Shown here: positions 1 to 18,900 of the stretch, piece after piece
Layout of the letters: each line of letters begins with the position of its first letter
Position numbering within the stretch: position 1 is the stretch's first letter
Assembly (NCBI RefSeq): GCF_039555335.1
Contig: NC_092642.1
Coordinates: forward strand, 10,488,752-10,552,751
Reading direction: 5' to 3'
Origin: Amphiura filiformis
Taxonomy: Eukaryota > Echinodermata > Ophiuroidea > Amphilepidida > Amphiuridae
DNA length: 64,000 nt
Program-made: the position numbers and the translations under genes
Notes under the pieces: generated by a model
Told to the model about the DNA's origin: nothing
The model's database searches: none
Seen by the model: only the letters and a program-made list of their open reading frames with translations

Positions 1-1915
1 AAATTACATTCAACAAAATGATTGAAGAGAAAACACACAAGGCACTAGGCAGACTGTTATAGAATGGAGTATGTAAGATGCCATGTCCATAGCTTCGCAG
101 GAGTTTCCGACTAGCAATCAACATGATCAGCACATTCAGAAAAACACAGTTTAAGAGTGAAGATTGTAGTGAGTAACCAGTCCTTTATAAATGTGCTGGC
201 CACTATCTATTATAATATAGTAGGCTTAAAATATACATTGCGAATTAATTAAGTTATTTTAAAATAAAATGTACATGTAAGTTAACTCAAACCGGCAGTG
301 TATATATCGAAAGCAGTGAAATCGGACATTCCTAAGCGAAGATATTGAGTTCGTAAGTTCTGGTATTACAAAATTGGAAATTGAGATATCGTGGGTAAAA
401 AGCTGAAAAGACAAAAAAACAACGACAACAACAACAACAACAACAACAGAACAAACAGACCAGAACAATTTGGAGTACATGTAATGAATTAAAAGAGTTG
501 ACATGAGATTAGGAATTAATGTTTTCTGCTGTTTCAGTGTGCATGTTCTCATCGTTGATGGTTTGGTGGACTGTCATGTAGATGTAAGCGTGATCCTAAA
601 AATGCCTTTCACATTGACCAAAACTAATTACAAGACCTCTTCTACATTGAGGCTGGCTTTCCCTTTTAAAGGGAATTTTTATTAAGGTTGAGGCAGGTTT
701 GGGGCAAAACTTTGGTCAGAATGTATGTGGATAGTTTAGTTGTCATCAAAGTGATTCAAATAAAATGTTAGTTGGCCTGAAACGGTGCCTCTGATATCTT
801 TGTGTTTTATACACTTAGACATTTATTGATTTGTTTTTTCCGAACCCACAAATATCATGAATATTCTCACGATACTTTTTGAAAACGCGAGCTAATATTT
901 CGTCTTAAATTATATTTATTTCGTCTACGGTGGCAATACTTTGACGTAATTTTATGAGCCTGAGTTTCGATTTGATTCTTTACAACCAACTTTCTCCTGC
1001 GATAATTTGCAACTAGAATGAGGTATTGGGTTCAAGCCCGGCCGTTCTCAAGTGACTTTATCCGCATTTGGTTTCCATACACGCTCTTACAGGTTTTCTC
1101 CGGGTTCGACGGTTTCCTTAAAAATCTGCCCCATATTTAACAATTATTGATCACCCCAAATCTTGTTATAGGTACAATGCAACAATGCAGAATCAACACT
1201 CGCATATAGTCGCGGGTTCAAAACCTGGCCGGTGAAACTTTTTTATATTATTTTTACTTTAGTTTTCGAAGGCGCTATCCCATTTACAATACTTGACTCT
1301 GAATAAAATTGACCTAGCCGTAATCTTAGGGGCGGATGGGAGGGTAAATTGGGGGGGGGGCAGGTTTGCAAGTTGGGCTCATAATTATTGCACAGCCCTT
1401 TAGATGTGATGATAAGATAAAAGCATCCTTGCGTTAATCAAACGTATTGTACAATTCACCGGTATATCAGTCCTTTTAATTACGCTGTAATTGAGAAATT
1501 GGTCGATTTTCAATAATATCAATATGAAGATATCTCAATGAAATTAGCAGAATATGATGTAAGTGTATCATTACATTTCAGATCAACTCAAAATACGATT
1601 GCTTTTATAGTTTTAATATCTTTTAAAACAATATGGAAACTACACCCTGTAGGTACAATTATATTTCGTAAAATATTTCTCTGACCTGACCTACATGTAC
1701 AATAATTTATTTATTTACCCACTGTCAATCAAATAAAATACGTCTGGATAGCGTCGGCTGCATGCCTCGAATCCACACACAAATGAACTAGACCTTTATG
1801 TGATTAAGGCATGGAGGCGTCCCTGGGAGCTAGCAAACAAGAGAATACATAGGCATATCCAATCCATAAGTGTAATCAATGACACATAATAAACAGGCGC
1901 AAAAATCATTTCAAA
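1..1915. other. Intergenic sequence upstream of first ABM-like gene
   Basis: I see no gene here. It holds a short CAA/GTT microsatellite near 421-449, a stretch at about 326-395 that recurs at 4802-4868 (dispersed repeat), a tRNA B-box-like GGTTCAAAACC near 1208, and a G-rich stretch at 1320-1400 ending in the same GCTCATAATTATTGCAC motif that terminates the MITE at 5873-6054. No convincing TATA box or CpG-rich promoter precedes the ATG at 1916. Confidence 0.5.
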
Positions 1916-8936
<7,021 letters not shown>

Positions 8937-9582
8937 TGATGCGAGGCGGGTTTTTTTACAGTAAACTGTTAGATTTTAGTTGACATATAAACACACATAT
9001 CAGAGTCAGGATGTTAGAAGAACGAAACTGAAGATAATGAAGTCCATATGCAGTTATGAAAACATATATTCATTTCGATTTGGATTTGGAAGATACCTTC
9101 TCTTAAATAACAGTATTGCGAACCACCAGCATACATAACTCGATGTAGAGAGTCTTTCCTATTCAGAGGAAATATTGCAATTACACACCTTATTGGCTTT
9201 TAACAATAACCAATGACACTAGCACATATCAGAGAAGATGTAAGAATAGGAGGGAGAACAGAATTATATCCTTGAGATAATCCCGTAGGTAATCCTGATG
9301 CACCTATTCATAGTCCTTTATTCTCAAGTGGTGGGTTAACCAACAATTAACAATGAGAGGACATTCCTGAACCTCGTTCAGTTGGGGATGATTTGAAGTG
9401 ACCGCCAATTATGACCATTTGATATTTAATACCAGGAATGTGAAAAAAAGAAATAATGTAGTGCCAAAATAATGTACCCTTTTACGGAAGGAGCAAAGTT
9501 TAACAAGTTATAACTCCGCTTCTGCAGTACGAATGTCAGCGGCGAATGTCAGGTTATTATTTCCCAGTATTTAAAAAAAAGG
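8937..9582. other. 3' flank of first ABM-like gene
   Basis: This is presumed 3' untranslated and intergenic sequence after the stop at 8934-8936. I see no canonical AATAAA within the first 100 bases and no other gene. Confidence 0.4.
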
Positions 9583-9652
9583 CAGAGGTGGGAATCGATC
9601 TCGGTACCTCCCGGTTAAACAGCACTGTGCAAGACCACTAAGCCAACTAAAT
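9583..9652 (-). ncRNA. tRNA-like SINE head (degenerate)
   Basis: On the minus strand the sequence shows a Pol III A box-like TGGCTTAGTGG and a B box-like GATCGATTCC about 45 bases further on, as in tRNA-derived SINEs. The cloverleaf is not intact enough for a functional tRNA call. Confidence 0.4.
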
Positions 9653-9926
9653 ATCTGTTGTGAGATGTGTGACATTAATCTTTGATATTGCTTAATGGAA
9701 AAAATCGCGGAATTAAATCAGTAATAAAAAAGAAGTAGATTCTTATATAGCGGTCAAATTGGATAAAAGGGGAAATATTCGTCCCTGCTCTAAAGAAAAT
9801 ATAGGGTAGAAAATTATGAAATAAATTTAAATTAAAAATTGAGATTTTATATTTATTTCTTTCACGAGGCGGCATTATCACAGACAAACACTGTATAAGC
9901 TAAAAACTCGACCCTCATCACTAGAT

Positions 9927-9998
9927 GCTGTCATAGCTCAATGGTAGAGCATCAGACTGCTGATATCAATATCGATGGTTCGAGTCCTCCTGCCAGCA
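9927..9998 (+). ncRNA. tRNA-like sequence or pseudogene (tRNA-Ser-GCT-like loop)
   Basis: A near-complete acceptor pairing (GCTGTCA with TGCCAGC, one mismatch) encloses an excellent D arm (GCTCAATGGTAGAGC) and a T loop (TTCGAGT). The anticodon loop reads CTGCTGA, giving anticodon GCT, but the anticodon and T stems have mismatches and the serine long variable arm is absent. It is best read as a tRNA pseudogene or SINE head. Confidence 0.45.
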
Positions 9999-10738
9999 AT
10001 GGTTGTATTTATGATTTTAATGCTACGCTAAAATTTGCTAAATTTTTTTCGTTTATTTATTTATTTATTTATTTATTTGTTTTTGTTTATTTATGTAAAT
10101 AATTTGATATATTTGAAAGAGGTATTTGAGCAATTTGAAATTTTGATTTTATAATCCTATGGGGTCATTTTGAACCCCACCCCTCCCAAATTGCCAAACG
10201 CACAAAACCTATGAGTTTGCATCATACATAATGATCAGTACGTCCATGTCATCATCATAAAAAAACCATTCTATATATACCTGACGCCGGCAACTAGACT
10301 ACTATAAAAAAAATAGTATCACATCTTTCCTGCCCAATCAAAATAATACTTGCAAATAGATCATAGTTTACTAATCTAATGCTGTAATATAGACCTGTAA
10401 TATCACCTGTAATATAGGTGATCATTGTTTACATGGTTTGTTATGGTTGGGATTAGTGTCCGATCTCTGAAATGTAAGGGATTTATTTTGTAATTCAGTC
10501 ATGCATGATTTTACAGAAGGTTCTTTCCAAAACCCAATCGTAATGTAAAGGTCCTTGACCCGATCGACAGCCTCATCCCCCATTTTTCTTCATCAAAACT
10601 AAGATTTTTTCCCGGATTTTTTTTAAGTCCTTGCCCGATCGACATTAGTAATTGCACAATAGAAAGTGTGACAATTTGATTTAAGAAATTGATTGAGGCA
10701 TTTGTATAATGCTGCCACGTAAGAGTGGACAATGGTAA

Positions 10739-10975
10739 GGGACCGTTCACAAACACCCTGAAAATTTTTGACCCTCCTAAGGGGGGCTGAAAAAATGACC
10801 ACAAACTTTCCTAAAAAAAAAATTTAATTTATATGCTTTTCTATGGGGTTGACCCATAATTTTCATGTCAAAAGGGGCCCTGAATTTTTGAGGTGTGTTA
10901 AGGGGAGGCGAACAATTTTCGCGATGAAATTTTGTTGCATCAGCCCCCCCCTTACAAGTGTTTGTGAACGGTCCC
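10739..10975. mobile_element. MITE with TIR GGGACCGTTCACAAACAC and TAA target duplication
   Basis: The left terminus GGGACCGTTCACAAACAC is matched by GTGTTTGTGAACGGTCCC at the right. TAA flanks both sides (10736-10738 and 10976-10978), consistent with a PIF/Harbinger-type MITE. There is no coding capacity. Confidence 0.85.
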
Positions 10976-11162
10976 TAACAATGCATCGCTTCCTATCTCT
11001 TATAGATATGTTGGTCTCGGTGTGGATCAGGATCTGTGAGTACCGAGACTAAAGTGCAAATATATTGATATGCCAATCAAATTAACACCTACATCTGTGT
11101 ACATTATGCAGATAAATGACAGAATGCAGATATGGATTGGATAAATGGAGCACTATAGATAC

Positions 11163-11640
11163 TACAGGTGTCTCTGAAAGAACTGTACCATCAGAAAATT
11201 TCATTTTTGTGTATTTTAAAGCCACGACGAAACAGAAAATAGTGCCAGTTATTGCGTGATCCACATTTTTAGAACGAACAGTCAATTTTCAAAATTCAAA
11301 AATGTATTATATTGCAATACTAAAAATACAATTTGCGACAGTACAGTTCTTTCAAAGTCAAACATAAAAATAACTTTTTCCTAGATGCTTTTTTCATAAT
11401 TTTATTATAATACAAGGTAAAACAAAAGATGTATATTTACAAATCCTAATAAAACAAAGTCAAACATATGAATAACCTTTTTCTTAATGCTTATTTTCAA
11501 TTCTCATAATTTTACTCATAATACAATGAAAAACAAGAGAAATAGATTTTAAAGCCCTAATAAAACAAGGTCAAACATAAGAATAAGTTTTTCTAGATTT
11601 ACAATTTGCGACAGTACAGTTCTTTCAGAGACACATTGTA
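11163..11640. mobile_element. TA-flanked MITE with 20-bp perfect inverted repeats
   Basis: TGTCTCTGAAAGAACTGTAC near the left end is exactly complementary to GTACAGTTCTTTCAGAGACA near the right end. TA dinucleotides flank the outer edges, suggesting a Tc1/mariner-type origin (inference). The interior already contains the AT-rich unit (CAAACATAAGAATAAC...TTTTCATAAT) that forms the minisatellite array to its right. Confidence 0.65.
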
Positions 11641-13890
11641 TAACAACATCATGGCCTACACAATATATTATACTGCAATAACTATAATCTGAGACAGAAT
11701 GAAAAAAGACTAAGTTTGTTTGTTTGTTTGTTTAAATGGTCGCTCCGTGTGGAGACACGCTTGGGTCCTGATGGGACCAGGCTCAAACAAAATGCTCAAG
11801 CCAGGCTAAAAAGCCTATATAAGCATGCTGGCTTGTATGGAAAGAGAAGTGAGAAACAGATTTGTAGACAAAGAACAAGGAAAAGAAGGCCACTCCCAAT
11901 AATCAAGTTAACAATTTTAATGTCAGCCTTTGGGTCAAGAGAAAGGAAGTGCTTCAAACTCCCCACGACCATTGACTGGTTACAAGCGCGTAAATCATAA
12001 TTTTCCTAATTATACAATGTAAAACAAAAGAAATATATTTACAAATTTTAATAAAACAAAGTCAAACATAAGAATAACTTTTTCTAGATGCTTATTTTCC
12101 ATTTTCATAATTTTCCTCATAATACAATGAAAACAAAAGAAATAGATTTTCAAACCCTTATAAAACAAATTCAAACATAAGAACAACTTTTTTCTAGATG
12201 CTTAATTTCAATTCTTATAAGTTACCTCATAATACAATGAAAACAAAAATAGATTTCAAACCCTAATAAAACAAAGTCAAACATAAGAATAACCTTTTTC
12301 TTGATGATTATTTTCAATTCTCATAATTTTCCTCATAATATAATTTTTTTAAATAAAAAAAGAAATAAGCTTTAAAGCCCTAATAAGTCAAACATAACAA
12401 TAACTTTTTCTTAGATGCGTATTTTAATTCTCATACTTTTTATCATAATAAAATGAAAAAACAAAAGATATATTTACCAATCCTAATACAATATCGTGAA
12501 ACATAAGAATAACTTTTTTCTAGATGCTTATTTTCAATTCTCATAATTTTCCTCACAATACAATGTAAAACAAAAGAAAAAATATTTACAAATCCTAATA
12601 TTACAACGTCAAACATAAGAAAGGAGGTTTGTAAATTTCAATTCTCATAATTTTCCTCATAATAGAATTTTAAAAAAAGGAATAGAATTTAAAGCCCTAA
12701 TAAAACAAAGTCAAACATAAGAATAACTTTTTTCTAGATGCTTATTTTCAATTCTCATAATTTTCCTCACAATACAATGTAAAACAAAAAGAAAATATTT
12801 ACAAATCTTAATATTACAACGTCAAACATAAGAAAGGAGGTTTGTAAATTTCAATTCTCATAATTTTCCTCATAATAGAATAAAAAAACAAAAGAAATAG
12901 AAGTTAAAGCCCTAATAAAACAAAGTCAAACATAAGAATAACTGTTTTTAGATGCTTAATTTCAATTCTCATAATTTTCCTCATAATACAATGAAAAACA
13001 AATATATTTACAAATCCTAATAAAACAAAGTCAAACATAAGAATAACTTTTGTCTTGATGCTTATTTTCAATGCTCATAACTTTCCTCATAATACAATGA
13101 AAAAACAAAAGAAATAGATTTTAAAATAGATTTTAACGTCAAACATAAGAAAGGAGGTTTGTAAATTTGAATTCTCATAATTTTCCTCATAATAGAATAA
13201 AAAACAAAACAAATAGAATTTAAAGCCCTAATAAAACAAAGTCAAACATAAGAATAACTTTTTTCTAGATGCTTATTTTCAATTCTCATAATTTTCCTCA
13301 CAATACAATGTAAAACAAAAGAAAAATATTTACAAATCCTAATATTACAACGTCAAACATAAGAAAGGAGGTTTGTAAATTTCAATTCTCATAATTTTCC
13401 TCATAATAGAATTTTAAAAAAGAAATAGAATTTAAAGCCCTAATAAAACAAAGTCAAACATAAGAATAACTTTTTTCTAGATGCTTATTTTCAATTCTCA
13501 TAATTTTCCTCACAATACAATGTAAAACAAAAGAAAAATATTTACAAATCTTAATATTACAACGTCAAACATAAGAAAGGAGGTTTGTAAATTTCAATTC
13601 TCATAATTTTCCTCATAATAGAATAAAAACAAAAGAAATAGAAGTTAAAGCCCTAATAAAACAAAGTCAAACATAAGAATAACTGTTTTTAGATGCTTAA
13701 TTTCAATTCTCATAATTTTCCTCATAATACAATGAAAAACAAATATATTTACAAATCCTAATAAAACAAAGTCAAACATAAGAATAACTTTTGTCTTGAT
13801 GCTTATTTTCAATGCTCATAACTTTCCTCATAATACAATGAAAAAACAAAAGAAATAGATTTTAAAACCCTACAATTTTAAGTAATTCAA
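11360..13890. repeat. AT-rich minisatellite with higher-order organisation
   Basis: Units of roughly 100 bases carry the motifs CAAACATAAGAATAAC, CTAGATGCTTATTTTC and CTCATAATTTTCCTCATAAT. A variant marked by GAAAGGAGGTTTGTAAATT occurs near 12621, 12834, 13151, 13364 and 13577. The spacing 213, 317, 213, 213 implies a higher-order period of about 530 bases. The array is interrupted at about 11705-12000 by unrelated sequence opening with (GTTT)n and having no recognisable gene. Confidence 0.9.
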
Positions 13891-14569
13891 AAGATGGCGT
13901 GAATGTGAGTCAGGCCTGAAAACCTCATACTAAATTCCCCTACGTGCCATACCTGTGTGCCACAGATCTGAAGGCACTGCTACCAAAGCCATTTGTAGTC
14001 AGAAGATCTCCAGCTTGTCCATGCTTTGCTATGCCTTCACAGTTTCTAGAACCATATCTACTGGCGGGACCTTCATTCACACCGCAGTTCACGTTTTGAA
14101 TAGCCTACCAGATGGAGTAGTCGGAGACGTATCTGACAACAGCGCACCATCCTCCAAGAAACTCCAAGAGCAGAGTGTAAGCATCAAGTTATATCATGTG
14201 TCTGAGTTCTTGGCCTGTGTCAACCCGCCTCATGGGCTATATTGTTCACTCCAGCATTTTATTTTTTTTAAAGATGGGGCTATGTAGGCCTATTTAAGCT
14301 TATTTACGCGGTACGCGTAACTCGCAATCCAATGTCCGGAATGAAATTTTGGAAATAAGTTTTATTCTTGGATATCTATTGAACAATACTCTAAAGAGGG
14401 TAAAAATCACGTGTACCCATGACTTTCATTCAAAACTCCTCTGGCAACGATTTAATACGGGCAATAGGTGTAGACTAATAACCTAATTAGTTGAGACAAG
14501 TGTAAACATTTATACAAATGTGCCAAAAAAAATCAGGTTTGAAACAAATAGGCAAATTTCATTTTAAAA
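13890..14569. other. Intergenic sequence without supported gene
   Basis: An open frame at 13955-14287 (110 codons) has no recognisable domain and no splice or promoter support. I see nothing else here. Confidence 0.4.
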
Positions 14570-14962
14570 TAGGGGGGTATAATCTTTTACACCAAAAATA
14601 GGGGGGTTGTAGAATTATTAAGGGCTGGTGACCCAAATTTTTCGCGTGCTGCGCGCGCATTCTTTTGACTTACGATCAAAATGTACGCACAATCTTTAGT
14701 TATATGATTCAAAATTTCTGTGCGCTCCGCACGCCTTCTTTACACTTATGATCAAAATTTTAACGGGCTCTGCACACTTTCTTCGCATTGACGTTTTTGC
14801 CCCCTTCGCGCCTTAGTTCCGGCAATGAATAATTTGTCGTCAGTCTGTGTAGGCGAAACGGAGGGGGGGTCATAAAAATTTTCGACCTGAGATAGGGGGG
14901 AGGTCGTAAAAAATTTAGCCCGCGATAGGGGAGTTATAAAACAATTTACTCCGGTCACCAAC
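14570..14962 (+). repeat. Dispersed repeat family R2, copy 1
   Basis: This stretch and 22730-23085 share order and orientation: TAGAATTATTAAGGGCTGGT, a GCGCGC-rich segment, CCGGCAATGAATAATTTGTC, then a G-run with TCATAAAA and ACTCCGGTCACC. No open frame spans it. It is probably a non-autonomous transposable element of unknown class. Confidence 0.75.
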
Positions 14963-15152
14963 ATATTCATAAATAGACCCGTTGACCCTTGACAACAATC
15001 CTGGGAACGCCGTGTGAACCGTCAAGTTCAACAACAGGCGTGCGTAGAACATGATTGTTTCATAATACAAGTCTGGCCTTGGCAATGATTCGTGAATCAC
15101 AGACGTGTATGAAAGCTTCATAAAAGAAAGGCCTATACATTCATATTAGATA

Positions 15153-15344
15153 ATGGCTGCTCTGGGAGGACCATCGCGTGAGCCACCTATTCTACCTATG
15201 TATATGGTGTTCAACGCTTTTGAGGAAATTCCTGCCCTCCTGATTTCCCGACATTTGTGGAAGGTTGGCAGTATACTGCCAATCATGTAAAAAAGGAAAA
15301 GGGCTTTTTGGTGACACAGCTGCACCGCAACTTAAACCCACAAG
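15153..15344 (+). pseudogene. Exon 1 of second ABM-like gene with one-base deletion
   Basis: The exon is 192 bases; 193 would be needed for its phase-1 junction with exon 2. Comparison with exon 1 of the paralogue places the missing base in the proline-rich segment (ATTCCTGCCCTCCTGATT here against ATTCCACCTCCTCCCGATT there). Downstream of that point the conserved GWQYTANHV and LVTQLHR blocks are in the shifted frame. Confidence 0.8.
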
Positions 15345-15878
15345 GTATGCATGCCCTCCTTACATCATGCATGTATGTCTCATCTCCCTGTTTCATATCC
15401 ATGATTATTGCATTTAATATTTTATTTGCACAAACGTGATTGTAGGCCCAATTTGCCCAGTCGAATTGTTATATCAAAATACTTTTTATTTTGCACATGT
15501 CATGTATATTAAACAATAAATGAAATAAAACGTGGAAGTAAAATATTTCGTTTCATGTATTGAGCTAAAATATAAATTATATTGAATAAAACCCAGCCAG
15601 CCCTGAATTTTACCAGTAGCAGTGTGCTTCTAAACATGATTAAGGTACATCTATAAAGTGAACATGTACAACTTGCCTGCAATTTACTCAGTATGGAATT
15701 CGAATAGAGGGCCTACATTTTATTATTAATACGATTCCGGGTCTAGGTATTGTTAATAATTGCCTTAGATGTGGCTATTAATTAATTAATTAGTTTATTT
15801 ATTTATTAATTAATTAATTAATTACTAATTAATTAATTAATTAATTAATTAATTAATTAATTAATTAATTAATTAATT

Positions 15879-15911
<33 letters not shown>

Positions 15912-18900
15912 TTTCAATTGAAGGAGTACCCTTACAATAAAATCAAAACATAGCTAGAAAATACACTGCAAGCAAAACATTATATAGTGCACGACTACCC
16001 GTAATAAACCAAATTATTATTTCTATCCGTGTAAAACTGCTCTTATTCGAGTTAATACCCAGATAGCAACACTACGTTGGCCCAACGTTGGTCCAGCGTG
16101 AGCGAACTGACCTTTCTACGTTGGGCCAACGTTGCTTTTCGACATTGGCAGCCAACCTCCATAATGTTGGGCCAACGTCGATCCAACATTGACCCAACCG
16201 TAATACAGATGTAATTTGCGACGTTGGGCCAACATCAAATCTTTGATGTTGGGCCAACGTTATTAATCCATCCATTGACCAACGTTGATCCAACCATTAG
16301 CCAACGTACGTTAATCCAACCTTTGGCAAACAAGCCCAAATGAGACAAAATCATGGGAAAAAAAAAAAGTTACTTGTGTATACTATGCTTTTTCCAAGTC
16401 TTAAGTTACTTGGCTCTCTATTTTACAACGCAGACAAATTAACTACCTTTATTTACACAAGTCACTACCTTAATTTTCCAACCGGGGTTCGAACGTTGGC
16501 ATATTTTACAACGCAGACAAATTAACTACCTTTATTTACACAAGTCACTACCTTAATTTTCCAACCGGGGTTCGAACGTTGGCATATTGACCATCAATAT
16601 AAGGTTGGCACAACAACGTTGGACCAACGTTGGCATGCCGACCGTCATTTTAAGGTTGACTGGCTACGTTGGCTCGACGTTGGCCTACCGACCATCATTT
16701 AAGGTTGGCGCTACAACGTTGGCGTTGTCATTTTAATGTTGGCTGGCTACGTTGGATTGACGTTGGCATAACAACGTCGACCCAACCCTGATTCAATGTT
16801 GTCATGTCAACGTTGGTCCAACGTTGGCTTGGCGTCGGCTTACCGACCGCGACCATGCCAACCATTGCCAACGTTGGGGCAACGTTGTCTTGCTATCTGG
16901 GTAATGACATCCTCACATCACTTGACAATGGTCAAATCACAGCTTTGATTCTTCTCGATTTAAGTGCTGCATTTGACACTGTTGACCATAATATTCTTCT
17001 CTCCCGTCTTCACTATTATCTCGGCATTCAAGAGCTTGCCCTGGACTGGTGCAAACCATACCTTACAAATAGGACGCAAAATGTTCGCATTGGCAATGCT
17101 ACTTCTCATTCTACCACTCTTGATTACTCTGTACCTCAAGGCTCTGTACTTGGACCTCGGTGGTTTACCATTTACACCTACCCTGTACGGGATATAATTT
17201 TTCGCCATCAATTGAATTATCATGTTTATGCGAACGACACACAACTTTATTTGTCATTTGAATCTTCTCAACATATTGCTAATTCTGCAATTGCTTCTCT
17301 TGAAATTTGTATCAGTGAAATCCGTAATTGGATGAAATCAAACTTCTTGAAGTTAAATGATGATAAAACAGAATTTCTTCTGTTCGGATCCCACCAACAG
17401 CTCTCTAAAATCAACATTGAAAATGTTTGCATCGGTGACTCTGCAAAATTGCCCTATCTTCCAAAGCACGCAATTTAGGTGCATTTTTTGACACTCACAC
17501 ATGACCATGCAACCTCATATCTCTAATGTCATTGTTCACTGAAAGTTCAGCAACTCAAGGCAAGTACTTATTGATTTATTGATCAAATATTGGTTTTCCC
17601 TCATTTTTGACTGTAACTCCACAACTGTTGTCTGTGCTGAAATAAAATTTCCAGTACAATAGTTGTAGTCCTTGCCCCTATAATATACATATCTTACTTG
17701 TCACCAATGTGCTATAATTTTTGAGAAAAATGCAAAAAATAGGCACAAAATTGGGCAGGTGTAGTACCCCTTAAGATAGGCCTATATCATTATTGTACGG
17801 ATGCGCAGTGTAGCACAAATATACGTAATAATCGCACGAATGTTTATCTCCTAAAACAGGAAAGTTCAAATTCGTCAACCATGCTATCTTCGACGGCCCC
17901 GATTTTGCTGCATTCCGAGGACCATATAACCCAGAATTCAAAGAGGTGACACTCAAAGGGCACGGACCACCTGGACATCAAAAGAAATTCCCAGGTATTC
18001 TTAATAATTATTGAAGCATAATTTCTTCAGAATATTTTATGTTCCCTTGATTAAAAAAAAAACTTTTCAAACCCTAAGCATAGATTAAAGCATTAAGATT
18101 GGATCCCGGAGGGGACTAGAATTAGCCTCTCCAGTTTTATTTGATATAGCTACACCATACCTCAAATCTCATGAATACTTGGCGTAGCATTTAATTAGGC
18201 GCCGCTTCAATTCGCGAAAGTTCGCTTAAGGGGTACTACACCCTCAATAAATGTGTGACTATTTTTTCATTTTTCAAAACCATAACACGCTGGTAATAAA
18301 AGTTATGTATATTAGGGTAAGTGAATCCATTACTACACTGAAATTTCAGTAACCCAAGAGAAGTGGTTCGATACTTATGATAGAAAATGAGGTACCGCTA
18401 GGATGTACCTCATTTCCTATCATATTTACTGAACCGCTTGTCTTGAGTCACTGAAATTTCAGTATAGTAATTGGATTCCTTGCCCCAATAATATACATAA
18501 CCTTTTTTACCAGTGTGTTATTACCTTTTGAGAAAAATGCAAAAATAGTCACAAATTTACCACAGGGGTGTAGTACCCCCTTAAAGTATTTACGTACACA
18601 CGTACAAAATTATTGAAAGACGCCGCAAAGATGCGTGCACGAAAATCTGCGTCATCAAACTGACGTCATTGCCACGCTATGGTGAAAAATGGTATAGATC
18701 AAAATATAAAATCGGGAAAACACCTAATTAATATTTTACAAACCAAAATACAAATGATAAGCGTGTTTTAAAGACAAAATACCTTTACCATTCTTTTAAA
18801 TAGATGACAAAAAGTAATTTACATACATAAGAATCACGAAGATTAATTTTGATATTTCTGATTTTGTTGCTCTGCAAAGGTGGTTATGAAGAGTTTGCAA

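Noticed and set aside
13955-14287. 110-codon open frame
   Set aside because: No domain, splice support or conserved paralogue. A faint LINE C-terminal resemblance (NSLPDGVV) is too weak to call.
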